A DNA stretch of 64,000 bases, from the NCBI RefSeq assembly GCF_028069655.1, contig NZ_JAMCOS010000001.1, positions 216,001 through 280,000 of the forward strand, in the 5' to 3' direction. Shown one piece after another: positions 38,800 through 47,381 of the stretch (the stretch's first letter is position 1; every line of letters begins with the position of its first letter). A program made the position numbers and the translations under genes. The DNA comes from Acidovorax sp. NCPPB 4044 (GTDB lineage: Bacteria; Pseudomonadota; Gammaproteobacteria; Burkholderiales; Burkholderiaceae_C). The notes beneath the pieces are model-generated. The model had not been told where the DNA came from. It worked only from the letters and a program-made list of their open reading frames with translations, and did no database searches.

Positions 38800-39939
38800 A
38801 TGGCTGCTGAGCGCCTGATCCGGTCTGTGCGCCGTGCCGCCCAGGCCCTCTGGCCTGCGCCTTTGTTCGTGGATGGGCGGGAGCGCCTGCGCATGGCGGC
38901 GGGCTGCCTGCTCGGCATGCTGGTGACCGGGCTGCTGAGCCGCTGGATGGCGGACCCGTGGGGCTTGTCGCCGTGGCTCGTGGCGCCCATCGGGGCGAGC
39001 GCGGTGCTGGTCTTCGGCGTGCCGTCGAGTCCCCTGGCGCAGCCCTGGTCGGTGGTCGGCGGCAACACGGTCTCGGCACTGGCGGGCGTCGCCTGCGCAT
39101 CGCTCGTATCCGATCCGGCCGCAGCAGGGGCCCTGGCCGTGGCCTTGGCGATCGCCGCCATGGTGCAATTGCGCTGCCTGCATCCGCCCGGCGGGGCTTC
39201 GGCGCTGTTCGCGGTGCTGGCGCACGCCACGCATGCGCAGTTCGCGCTGTTTCCGGTGCTCACCAATTCTTTGCTGCTGGTCGCGGCGGGCATGGCCTGG
39301 CATGCGTTGACCGGCAAACGCTACCCCCATGCCCCTGCGCGTCCGGAGCCCGGCGCAACGGGTGCCCAGCGCTTCACCCCTGCGGACCTGGATGCCGCAC
39401 TGGTCCATTACAACCAGGTGCTGGACGTCAGCCGAGACGACCTGGAGGCCCTGCTGCACCATGCGGAAGCCGAGGCCTATCGCCGCAATTTCGGACATCT
39501 GCGCTGCGGCGACATCATGTCCCGCGAGCCGGTCACGGCGATCTTCGGCACGGAATTGCAGGAGGCCTGGGCCCTGATGCGCAGGCGCCGGATCAAGGCG
39601 CTTCCCGTGGTGGACCGCGCACGCCGCATCGTGGGCATCGTCACCACGGCGGATTTCATGCGGCAGATCGACCTGGATGTCCACCAGGGCATCGGCGACC
39701 AATTGCGTGCGCTGGTCCGCCGCGTGGGAACGCTGCACTCCAGCAAGCCGGAAGTCGTGGGGCAGATCATGACCCGCCAGGTCCGCGTGGTGAGCGAGCA
39801 CCGGTCCGTGGTGGAACTCGTGCCGCTTTTCACCGAAGACGGACACCACCACATCCCCGTCATCGACGCGGAGCGCAGGCTGGTCGGGATCATCACCCAG
39901 TCGGATCTGGTGCGCGCACTGCACCGCGCGGTGCGCTGA
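38800..39939 (+). CDS. HPP-family membrane protein with tandem CBS domains
   Basis: A 379-residue protein. The N-terminal half has about four to five membrane helices with the HPP signature LHPPGGASALFAVL and APIGASAVLVFGVPSSPLAQP. The C-terminal half has two CBS domains (about 240-300 and 315-375: CGDIMSREPVTAIFG, QIMTRQVRVVSEH), which usually bind adenine nucleotides. The transported or sensed ligand is unknown. ATG 38800 has GGAAG five bases upstream; an earlier ATG (38719) is less likely. Confidence 0.85.
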   Translation: MAAERLIRSVRRAAQALWPAPLFVDGRERLRMAAGCLLGMLVTGLLSRWMADPWGLSPWLVAPIGASAVLVFGVPSSPLAQPWSVVGGNTVSALAGVACASLVSDPAAAGALAVALAIAAMVQLRCLHPPGGASALFAVLAHATHAQFALFPVLTNSLLLVAAGMAWHALTGKRYPHAPARPEPGATGAQRFTPADLDAALVHYNQVLDVSRDDLEALLHHAEAEAYRRNFGHLRCGDIMSREPVTAIFGTELQEAWALMRRRRIKALPVVDRARRIVGIVTTADFMRQIDLDVHQGIGDQLRALVRRVGTLHSSKPEVVGQIMTRQVRVVSEHRSVVELVPLFTEDGHHHIPVIDAERRLVGIITQSDLVRALHRAVR

Positions 39940-40081
39940 GGTTTACGCGCATCCGGGGGCGCGGGCTGGCCGCCAGGCGACAGCGCGGCCGGCGGGCCTG
40001 CGATAGCATCGGCAGGCCCCGGCGCCCCACCACGGTCGTGCCTGCAGGCGCCGTCCATCCTCCCCGCCATCACAATCTTCC

Positions 40082-40984
40082 ATGCAAACCGGCATCCTCT
40101 ACGCCACGCTCGCCTACGTGGCATGGGGCGTGTTTCCCGTGTATTTCCATCGGGTGGCTTCGGTGCCCGCGCTGGAGGTGGTCATGCACCGCACGCTCTG
40201 GTCGATGGTGCTGCTCGCCGTGGTGCTGGTGGCGCGGCAGCAACTGGGTTGGGTGGCCGGGCTGCGCAGTCAGCCGCGCGTGGTGGCGGCCTTCCTGCTT
40301 TCTGCATTGCTGCTGTCCGCCAACTGGCTGATCTATGTGTGGGCCGTGCAACACCAGCATGTGGTGGACGCGAGCCTCGGCTATTTCATCCTGCCCCTGG
40401 TGAATGTCGCCATGGGCTACGTGTTCCTGCAGGAGCGGCCCCGGCCCGGCCAGTGGCTCGCGCTGGCGGTGGCCGCGGCCGGGGTGGTGTGGCTCACGGT
40501 GCAGGCCGGCCGCCTGCCGTGGATCGCCCTGGTGCTGGCCGTCACCTTCGGTTTCTACGGGTTGCTGCGCAAGACGGCGGTGCTGGGCGCGATAGAAGGG
40601 CTGGCCCTGGAGACCGCGCTGCTGGCGCCGCTGGCCGTGGGATGCTTGGCATGGTTGACCTGGACGGGGCAGGCGGCCTGGCCGCATGCGGACGCGGCCA
40701 CCGTGGGCTGGCTCATCGCGGCCGGGCCGATCACCGCTGTCCCGCTGCTGTTGTTCGCGGCCGGTGCACGGCGCATTCCGCTCGCCACGATGGGGGTGCT
40801 GCAGTACATCTCGCCCAGCCTGCAATTCGGATTGGGCGTGTGGCTGTTCGGCGAGGTGGTCCAGCCCGCGCGGCTGGCCGGTTTCGCGCTGATCTGGGGA
40901 GCGCTGGTGCTCTACACCCTGGAAGGCACGTGGAGGCTCCGGCGGGCGGTGCCTGCCGCCGGCAAAGACCGCGAAGCCCGGTGA
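40082..40984 (+). CDS. rarD: RarD-type EamA transporter
   Basis: Ten-helix drug/metabolite exporter family protein of 300 residues. The RarD pattern is clear: YATLAYVAWGVFPVYFH at the start, HRTLWSMVLL, SANWLIYVWAVQHQHVVDAS, SLGYFILPLVNVAMGYVFL and LQYISPSLQFGLGVWLFGE. The function is not firmly known even in E. coli (linked to chloramphenicol sensitivity). Single gene. Confidence 0.9.
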   Translation: MQTGILYATLAYVAWGVFPVYFHRVASVPALEVVMHRTLWSMVLLAVVLVARQQLGWVAGLRSQPRVVAAFLLSALLLSANWLIYVWAVQHQHVVDASLGYFILPLVNVAMGYVFLQERPRPGQWLALAVAAAGVVWLTVQAGRLPWIALVLAVTFGFYGLLRKTAVLGAIEGLALETALLAPLAVGCLAWLTWTGQAAWPHADAATVGWLIAAGPITAVPLLLFAAGARRIPLATMGVLQYISPSLQFGLGVWLFGEVVQPARLAGFALIWGALVLYTLEGTWRLRRAVPAAGKDREAR

Positions 40985-40991
40985 GCGGTGC

Positions 40992-41474
40992 TCAGTGGGG
41001 TGCGTTCCCCGGCCAGAAATACAGCAGCCCTGCGGTCATCGCGAGGTAGCGCAGGAACTTGCCCACGGCCATGTAGCCCACGCATTGCCAGAAGGGCAGC
41101 TTCAGCCAGCCGGCCACCGCGCAGAGCGGGTCGCCCACCACCGGCAACCAGCTCAGCAGGCAGGCCTTGGCGCCAAAGCGCTTCAGCCAGGCGAGCGCAC
41201 GCACGTTGGTGTGCTCGCCCCGCGCCTTGTCCACGGCCTTGTGGGCGCCCAGCCCCATCCACCAGCTCACGGCGCCGCCAAGGGTGTTGCCCGTGGTCGC
41301 CACGAGCACTGCGGGCCAGAAGAGTTCGGGATTGAGGCGGATGAGCCCGAACACTGCCGGTTCGGAGCCCAGGGGGAGCAAGGTCGCGGAGATGAAGGAC
41401 ACCACGAAGACCGTGCTGAGGCCGTACTGGGGCAGCGCCAGCAGGTCCATGAGGTGTTGCATCCAGATTTCCAT
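40992..41474 (-). CDS. YqaA-type DedA/VTT membrane protein
   Basis: A 160-residue membrane protein with about four helices. VTT/SNARE-associated features: SATLLPLGSEPAVFGLI, ATTGNTLGGAVSWWMG, RFGAKACLLSWLPVVGDPLCAVAGWLKL. It matches the YqaA subfamily in length. DedA-superfamily proteins flip or move lipids, but YqaA has no proven role. Convergent with rarD, whose stop is only seven bases away. Confidence 0.85.
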   Translation of the reverse strand: MEIWMQHLMDLLALPQYGLSTVFVVSFISATLLPLGSEPAVFGLIRLNPELFWPAVLVATTGNTLGGAVSWWMGLGAHKAVDKARGEHTNVRALAWLKRFGAKACLLSWLPVVGDPLCAVAGWLKLPFWQCVGYMAVGKFLRYLAMTAGLLYFWPGNAPH

Positions 41475-41705
41475 AGCTGCGCGGAGTTTAGGGGGGCGCG
41501 CCGCCGTGGTTTTGTAGCCCGGCACGCCGTCCGGCTGTGGCCGCGCGGTGGCGGGGCTGCGCTGCATTGACCGCCGCGCTACCACCAGAAAAACGAGGCT
41601 GTCGCGATTTTTGATAAGCTTTTTCTATGGAGTGACAGAGGTCAACACACGCGACCGATCACCCTGTAACATTCGGTAAGGCGAATCGCGCCAGCCGTAC
41701 CGTTC

Positions 41706-43022
41706 ATGCCGTTGCGCCTTTTTATGCAGCGTCGCATGCCAGTGGAGAGGTCATCAGTCGCCATGGGTCTTGCCAAATTGTGGGTCACGCTGCGCACGCG
41801 CGGGCGGGAGCGTTTTTCCAATACCGAGGCCTTTTCGCCGAGCGAAGCCTTTTCCGAGTTCGGTGAGTCGGCGCAATTCCGGAGTTCCGACCTGCAGGCT
41901 GCGCGCCTGCTGGAGCGGCGGCTGGGCCGGCCCTACAAGCGGCTGGTGCCTGCGCTGCTGTGCGGGCTGTACTTGCTGTGCATCCTGGTTTTCTATGCGC
42001 TGGGCATGATCGGGGCTTCCACGGTGTTCGTGGTGGGCGGCCTGATCACCGGCACCATGGCGCTGTTCGCCGGCTACGTGCGTGCCGGCCGGGCCGCGCG
42101 CCTGCGGGACCGGCAACTGCGCCTGCCCACCGTGGTGGCTGCGGCCGGGACGCTGCTGCTCGTCTTCTATCTCGAACCCGTCACGCAGATCGCGCTGGCG
42201 CCCTTCCTCTTCGTGGCCATGGCCTACGGCCTGCTCACGCTGTCGCGGCACGCAGCGCTCGCGGTGTGCTCCGGCATCCTGGCCAGCTATGGCCTGGTGG
42301 TGGCCCTGCACCACATCCAGCTCGGCAATGCGGCCTTGCTGCAACTGGAAGTGCTGCATTTCGTGGCGCTGGCGCTGGCCTTGCCGGCCTATGTGCTGCT
42401 GATGGGGCGTGTGCGGCTGCTGCACCGCCTGCTGCAGAAGACCAGCAACGAGATGCGCTCGATCGCCGAGATCGCCCGGCGCGATGCGCTGGCAGGGTGC
42501 CTGAACCGGCGCTCGATCCTCGCGGCGCTGGAAGAGCAGAAGCAGCTGGCCGACGAGAGCGGCATTCCGCTGTGCCTCGCGGTGGTGGACCTGGACCATT
42601 TCAAGCGCATCAACGACGAGCTGGGGCATCTGGGCGGCGACGAGGTGCTGCGCACTTTCGCTCAGCTGGCGCAGCAGGTGGTGCGCACCGACGACTTCTT
42701 CGGCCGCTACGGCGGCGAGGAATTCCTGCTGGTCTTCCCCGCCACGCCCCTGTTGCCCGCGCTCAACAGCTGCGAGCGCATCCGCTCGCAGGTGGAATCG
42801 CATGCGTGGGAGGGCAAGCTGCGCGGGCGTGTCACGGTGTCGATCGGCGTCACGCAGTATGTGCTGGGTGAATCGGTGCTTGAATTCTTCTCACGTGCGG
42901 ACACCGCGATGTACCTGGCCAAGCAGGGCGGGCGCAACCAGGTGGTCGTGCAGGAGCCGGTGGGCGCCTTTGCGCCCACCGAAGCCGGCGAGCCCCAGGC
43001 GCCGGCCCACGGCTATTTCTGA
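41706..43022 (+). CDS. Membrane-bound diguanylate cyclase (GGDEF)
   Basis: Makes cyclic di-GMP. The N-terminal half has about six membrane helices (from near residue 80 to 235) without a recognised sensor family name. The C-terminal GGDEF domain has DALAGCLNRRSI, LAVVDLDHFKRINDELGHLGGD and an intact active site RYGGEEF. An inhibitory I-site RTDD lies five residues before it, so feedback inhibition is expected. The start is uncertain: ATG 41706 gives 438 residues; ATG 41763, with GGAGAGG about 15 bases upstream, would give 419. The preceding gap 41475-41705 shows nothing I recognise beyond AT-rich promoter-like sequence near 41610-41640. Confidence 0.88.
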   Translation: MPLRLFMQRRMPVERSSVAMGLAKLWVTLRTRGRERFSNTEAFSPSEAFSEFGESAQFRSSDLQAARLLERRLGRPYKRLVPALLCGLYLLCILVFYALGMIGASTVFVVGGLITGTMALFAGYVRAGRAARLRDRQLRLPTVVAAAGTLLLVFYLEPVTQIALAPFLFVAMAYGLLTLSRHAALAVCSGILASYGLVVALHHIQLGNAALLQLEVLHFVALALALPAYVLLMGRVRLLHRLLQKTSNEMRSIAEIARRDALAGCLNRRSILAALEEQKQLADESGIPLCLAVVDLDHFKRINDELGHLGGDEVLRTFAQLAQQVVRTDDFFGRYGGEEFLLVFPATPLLPALNSCERIRSQVESHAWEGKLRGRVTVSIGVTQYVLGESVLEFFSRADTAMYLAKQGGRNQVVVQEPVGAFAPTEAGEPQAPAHGYF

Positions 43023-43242
43023 AAGCAGCCCAGCCGCCTGATCGCAGGGCCCCAGTGGCCCTGGCGTGCGGGCCGGTGTGGTGAAAAGGCGCCATCCCCT
43101 TGCCGCGGGGCACCCGTCCCGCTACGCTGCCGCGCGCCGTGGCAGTTGCCTTCTCCATCGTCGATGCAGCAGCCAGCCACGTTGCAAAGGCACCGGCCGG
43201 CGGCTGCGCAGCCGTCCCCGTGCACAAAAAGGAGGGCAGAAG

Positions 43243-44115
43243 ATGCGTTGGATACCAGACCGGGCGGCGGCAGGCCGCGGAGCGTTGCACCGAGCCGGGC
43301 GCAGCATGGCGTTGGCACTCGTGGGCGTGTGGCTGGCCGCGGCGGCCCAGGCCGCACAGCTCCAGACGGAGGGTGCCGACGGCGCGTCGCAGCGCCATGG
43401 CACGGCCGAACTCGCGCGGCACCCCGCGGCGCGGGAGATCGACGTGCCGTCCGACGTGGCCTATCGGCGCTCCATGCGCTACCGTGCCGTGCCGCTGGCG
43501 GTGGTGCTGCAGGGCATGAAGCTGACCGCTGCCGACACGCTGGAAGTGGTGGCGCTCGACGGGTTCGTGGCGCAGCTGCCCGGGGCGCTGGCGCTGCAGC
43601 GCGCCCCGTTGCCCGAGCCTTGGCTGGCCATCGAGCCGGCGGAGGCGCCCTGGCCGGCATTGCCGGGCAAGACGGGCACGGCAGGGCCGTTCTACATCGT
43701 GTGGCCCGATGCCACGGGCGTGCGCAGCGAGCAGTGGCCCTATGCGATCGCCCGGCTGCACGTGCGCGCCGCGCCGGAACTCCGGTGGCCGCAGATCGCG
43801 GTGGCCGCCGACATGCCGGCCGGCGATCCGCGCCGGCGCGGGCAGGCGGTGTTCATCACCCAGTGCTTCGTCTGCCACACGATGAACGGTGGGGGCGAGG
43901 CCCGCATGGGCCCGGACCTCAACCAGCCCCTGGGGCCCACCGAATACTTCCAGCCGCAGGCGCTGCGCCGGCTCATCCGCGATCCGGCCAGCGTGCGCCA
44001 TTGGCCGGGGCAGACCATGCCCGGCTTCGGCCCGGACCGGATCGGCGAGCGCGAGCTGGACGATCTGCTGGCCTATCTGCGGTACATGGCCGCGGAGCGC
44101 CGCCCCGCGCGCTGA
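43243..44115 (+). CDS. Exported c-type cytochrome with N-terminal oxidoreductase-like domain
   Basis: A 290-residue protein with a signal peptide (cut near AQAAQL). The first 150 mature residues (IDVPSDVAYRRSMRYRAVPL, LEVVALDGFVAQLP, GPFYIVWPDATG) look like a small beta-rich domain akin to periplasmic molybdopterin-type oxidoreductase fragments. The last 90 residues form a cytochrome c domain with the haem motif CFVCH (residue 208) and the distal Met in PGQTMPGFGP. It is probably a periplasmic electron carrier or sensor. GGAGG nine bases before ATG 43243 supports the start. Confidence 0.78.
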   Translation: MRWIPDRAAAGRGALHRAGRSMALALVGVWLAAAAQAAQLQTEGADGASQRHGTAELARHPAAREIDVPSDVAYRRSMRYRAVPLAVVLQGMKLTAADTLEVVALDGFVAQLPGALALQRAPLPEPWLAIEPAEAPWPALPGKTGTAGPFYIVWPDATGVRSEQWPYAIARLHVRAAPELRWPQIAVAADMPAGDPRRRGQAVFITQCFVCHTMNGGGEARMGPDLNQPLGPTEYFQPQALRRLIRDPASVRHWPGQTMPGFGPDRIGERELDDLLAYLRYMAAERRPAR

Positions 44116-44258
44116 TGCCTGCTCGGTGCCGCTGCCGGAGGTCGTGGCGGTGCGCGGCAGCCCGCCGGTCCCCGGGCGCAACACCACGGGCGGCGCGGGC
44201 CGGAGCCGGAATGCCGGGCAGGTATCCGGCGGTTTCGTCTGCTGAAAATTTAAGCAGG

Positions 44259-44264
44259 TACAAT
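44259..44264 (+). promoter_or_regulatory. Likely -10 box of the dusB-fis promoter
   Basis: TACAAT in an AT-rich pocket of an otherwise GC-rich gap, 48 bases before dusB. No clear -35 box is present. The rest of the 44116-44311 gap holds no other feature I can name. Confidence 0.4.
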
Positions 44265-44311
44265 CCCGCCTCTTTTTTCTTCCGCCTGTTTTTTCAGCAT
44301 TTCCGCGCGCC

Positions 44312-45385
44312 ATGCAGATCGGCCACATCCCCCTGGCGAACCGCCTGTTCGTCGCCCCGATGGCGGGCGTGACGGACCGGCCCTTCCGCCAGTTGTGCAA
44401 GTCCCTGGGCGCGGGCTATGCGGTGAGCGAGATGGTGACCTCGCGCAAGGACCTGTGGAACAGCCTCAAGACCTCGCGCCGCGCCAACCATGACGGCGAG
44501 CCGGGGCCGATCGCGGTGCAGATCGCCGGGACCGACGCTGCGATGATGGCCGAGGCCGCGCTCTACAACATCGACCGCGGCGCCCAGATCATCGACATCA
44601 ACATGGGCTGCCCGGCCAAGAAGGTCTGCAACAAGTGGGCCGGCTCCGCGCTCATGCAGAACGAGCCGCTGGCCATCGAGATCGCCCAGGCCGTGGTCGA
44701 TGCGTGCGCGCCGCGCAACGTGCCGGTCACGCTCAAGATGCGCACCGGCTGGTGCCAGGAACACAAGAACGCCGTGCACCTCGCGAAGGCCTTCGAGGGG
44801 GTCGGCATCCAGATGCTGACCGTGCACGGCCGCACGCGCGAGCAGGGCTATCGCGGCCATGCCGAGTACGACACCATCGCCGCCGTGAAGGCTGCCGTGC
44901 GCGTGCCGGTGGTGGCCAACGGCGACATCGATTCGCCGGAAAAGGCACAGGCGGTGCTGGCCGCGACGGGCGCCGACGCGGTCATGATCGGCCGCGCGGC
45001 GCAGGGCCGGCCCTGGATCTTCAGGGAGATCGCCCACTACCTCGCCACCGGCGAGCACCTGGCGCCGCCGCTCGTGGCCGAGGTGCGGCGCCTGCTGCTG
45101 GACCACCTGCAGGACCATTACGGCCTCTATGGCGAGGCGACGGGCGTGCGCAGCGCCCGCAAGCACATCGCCTGGTACGTGCGCGCTCTGCCGGGCGGCG
45201 AGGCGCTGCGCCAGAGCATCAACACCATCGACGACTGCGCGGCCCAGTGGCAGGCGGTCGCCGATTTCTTCGAGGCACTGGGCCAGCACATGGACCGCCT
45301 CCCCGACGCACCGGCCCCGCAGGCCGGCGTGGACCCCGATCCCGGATCCGGCGACGCACAAGAACAACAAGGATTGCCTGCATGA
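44312..45385 (+). CDS. dusB: tRNA-dihydrouridine synthase B
   Basis: FMN-dependent TIM-barrel enzyme of 357 residues that reduces uridines in the tRNA D-loop. FMN-binding start LANRLFVAPMAGVTDRPFRQ, catalytic Cys in DINMGCPAKKVC, Lys/Arg in TLKMRTGW, TVHGRTREQGYRG and the phosphate-binding ANGDIDS plus VMIGRAAQGRPW are all present. It carries a short Pro/Asp-rich tail. It overlaps fis by four bases, the conserved dusB-fis operon of proteobacteria. Confidence 0.96.
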   Translation: MQIGHIPLANRLFVAPMAGVTDRPFRQLCKSLGAGYAVSEMVTSRKDLWNSLKTSRRANHDGEPGPIAVQIAGTDAAMMAEAALYNIDRGAQIIDINMGCPAKKVCNKWAGSALMQNEPLAIEIAQAVVDACAPRNVPVTLKMRTGWCQEHKNAVHLAKAFEGVGIQMLTVHGRTREQGYRGHAEYDTIAAVKAAVRVPVVANGDIDSPEKAQAVLAATGADAVMIGRAAQGRPWIFREIAHYLATGEHLAPPLVAEVRRLLLDHLQDHYGLYGEATGVRSARKHIAWYVRALPGGEALRQSINTIDDCAAQWQAVADFFEALGQHMDRLPDAPAPQAGVDPDPGSGDAQEQQGLPA

Positions 45386-45615
45386 GCAAGAAGAACATCG
45401 AAGACTGCGTGCGCGAAAGCCTGCAGGGCTATTTCCGCGACCTGGGCGGCGAGACGCCCGACGGCATGTACGACATGCTGGTGCGCCTCGTCGAGAAGCC
45501 GCTCCTCGAAGTGGTGATGACGCACGCCGAGAACAACCAGTCCCGCGCCGCCGAATGGCTCGGGCTCAACCGCAACACGCTGCGCAAGAAGCTCGTGGAG
45601 CACAAGCTCCTCTGA
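45382..45615 (+). CDS. fis: Nucleoid-associated regulator Fis
   Basis: A 77-residue DNA-bending protein. The C-terminal helix-turn-helix NNQSRAAEWLGLNRNTLRKKL is near-identical to the enteric Fis motif; the N-terminal arm is shorter than the 98 residues of E. coli, as is usual in betaproteobacteria. Its ATG overlaps the dusB stop (ATGA), so levels are tied to dusB translation. Confidence 0.95.
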   Translation: MSKKNIEDCVRESLQGYFRDLGGETPDGMYDMLVRLVEKPLLEVVMTHAENNQSRAAEWLGLNRNTLRKKLVEHKLL

Positions 45616-45640
45616 GCGCCGCACCCTGGACATACCACCA

Positions 45641-45702
45641 GTTTGCTATCTATTTAATAGCAAACTATTCAATGAATACGACGGCATGGACCGTTTTTAT
45701 TC
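45641..45702 (+). repeat. Dispersed hairpin repeat, copy C
   Basis: GTTTGCTAT (45641-45649), a seven-base loop, and ATAGCAAAC (45657-45665) form a perfect nine-base stem. The tail TATTCAATGAATACGACGGCATGG and CCGTTTTTATTCC follow. It is the third member of the family found at 5599 and 10052. It fills the fis-purH gap (108 bases), starting 26 bases after the fis stop, and could end the dusB-fis transcript or shape purH leader RNA. Confidence 0.8.
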
Positions 45703-45723
45703 CAAACTCTTCTTTAGCACGCC

Positions 45724-47325
45724 ATGAACGCACTCCTTTCCGTCTCCGACAAGACCGGCATCGTCGAATTCGCCCGCGCACTGCATGCGCTGGGCATCCG
45801 CCTGCTGTCCACGGGCGGCACGGCCCAACTGCTCGCCCGGGAAGGGCTGCCGGTCACGGAGGTGGCCGAGGTGACGCAGTTCCCCGAGATGCTCGATGGC
45901 CGCGTGAAGACGCTGCATCCGAAGGTGCACGGCGGCCTGCTCGCACGCCGCGGCGTGCCCGCGCACATGGCGGCGCTGGCCGAGCACGGCATCGACACCA
46001 TCGACCTGCTGGTGGTGAACCTCTACCCCTTCGAGGCCACGGTGGCCAAGGCCGGCTGCACGCTGGCCGACGCGATCGAGAACATCGACATCGGCGGCCC
46101 GGCCATGGTGCGCAGCGCCGCCAAGAACTGGAACGACGTGGGCGTCGTGACGTCGGCCGACCAGTACCCGGCCGTGCTGGCCGAGCTGAAGGCCGGCGGC
46201 AAGCTGTCCGACCCGCTGCGCTTCGCGCTGTCGGTGGCCGCCTTCAACCGCATCGCCCAGTACGACGGCGCGATCAGCGACTACCTCTCGTCCGTCACCT
46301 TCGAGGCCGAGAAGCTGTCCGAGGCCTACGTGCCCGAGCGCAGCCAGTTCCCCGCCCAGAGCAACGGCCAGTTCGTCAAGGTGCAGGACCTGCGCTACGG
46401 CGAGAACAGCCACCAGCAGGCCGCGCTGTACCGCGACCTGTACCCCGCGCCCGGCTCCATCGTCACGGGCGAGCAGCTGCAGGGCAAGGAACTCTCGTAC
46501 AACAACATCGCCGATACCGACGCCGCCTGGGAATGCGTGAAGAGCTTCGACGCCGCCGCCTGCGTGATCGTGAAGCATGCCAACCCCTGCGGCGTGGCCG
46601 TCGGGCTGGATGCCGCCACCGCCTACGGCAAGGCCTTCCAGACCGACCCCACCAGCGCCTTCGGCGGCATCATCGCCTTCAACCGCACGGTGGACGCCGC
46701 GGCCGCGCAGCTGGTGGTCAAGCAGTTCGTCGAGGTGCTGATGGCGCCTGACTTCACGCCCGAGGCGCTGGAGATCTTCAAGCCCAAGACCAACGTCCGC
46801 CTGCTCAAGATCGCCCTGCCGGCCCACAAGGGCGCGACGGCCTGGGAACGGGGCCGCAATGCCATGGATGCCAAGCGCATCGGCTCCGGCATGCTGCTGC
46901 AGTCCGCCGACAACCACGAGCTGTCGCTCATGGACCTGAAGGTGGTCACCAGGAAGCAGCCCTCGCTCGAAGAGATGGAAGACCTGCTCTTCGCCTGGAA
47001 GGTCGCCAAGTACGTCAAGAGCAATGCCATCGTCTTCTGCAAGGGTGGCATGACGATGGGCGTGGGCGCGGGCCAGATGAGCCGCCTCGATTCCGCGCGC
47101 ATCGCCAGCATCAAGGCCGAACATGCCCAGCTCTCGCTGCAGGGCACGGTGGTGGCGAGCGATGCGTTCTTCCCGTTCCGCGATGGGCTCGACGTGGTGG
47201 TGGACGCGGGCGCGACCTGCGTGATCCAGCCCGGCGGCTCCATGCGCGACCAGGAAGTCATCGATGCCGCCGACGAGCGCGGCGTGGCCATGGTGTTCAG
47301 CGGCGTTCGCCACTTCCGCCACTGA
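45724..47325 (+). CDS. purH: Bifunctional AICAR formyltransferase / IMP cyclohydrolase
   Basis: PurH of 533 residues catalyses the last two steps of IMP synthesis. The N-terminal IMP cyclohydrolase domain has [24 protein letters not shown] and [15 protein letters not shown]. The C-terminal transformylase domain has the catalytic Lys-His in [24 protein letters not shown] and the terminal FSGVRHFRH. Complete, and close to the usual length. Confidence 0.97.
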   Translation: MNALLSVSDKTGIVEFARALHALGIRLLSTGGTAQLLAREGLPVTEVAEVTQFPEMLDGRVKTLHPKVHGGLLARRGVPAHMAALAEHGIDTIDLLVVNLYPFEATVAKAGCTLADAIENIDIGGPAMVRSAAKNWNDVGVVTSADQYPAVLAELKAGGKLSDPLRFALSVAAFNRIAQYDGAISDYLSSVTFEAEKLSEAYVPERSQFPAQSNGQFVKVQDLRYGENSHQQAALYRDLYPAPGSIVTGEQLQGKELSYNNIADTDAAWECVKSFDAAACVIVKHANPCGVAVGLDAATAYGKAFQTDPTSAFGGIIAFNRTVDAAAAQLVVKQFVEVLMAPDFTPEALEIFKPKTNVRLLKIALPAHKGATAWERGRNAMDAKRIGSGMLLQSADNHELSLMDLKVVTRKQPSLEEMEDLLFAWKVAKYVKSNAIVFCKGGMTMGVGAGQMSRLDSARIASIKAEHAQLSLQGTVVASDAFFPFRDGLDVVVDAGATCVIQPGGSMRDQEVIDAADERGVAMVFSGVRHFRH

Positions 47326-47336
47326 CGTGCGGAAGG

Positions 47337-47364
47337 AACGCGGGCCCCTGCCGGGGCCCGCGTT
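47337..47364. terminator. Strong GC-rich hairpin between convergent purH and the harpin gene
   Basis: A perfect 12-base stem AACGCGGGCCCC / GGGGCCCGCGTT with loop TGCC lies 11 bases after the purH stop and 17 before the end of the opposing gene. It is symmetric and could stop RNA polymerase from both sides, although a real T run is lacking. Confidence 0.6.
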
Positions 47365-47381
47365 GCCCGCCGGTAGGGCGG

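Noticed and set aside
45666..45720. Short peptide frame starting MNTTAWTVF in repeat copy C, with similar frames in copies A and B
   Set aside because: Codon changes between copies are not silent-biased and the frames are not conserved in length; the repeat is better explained as a structural element.
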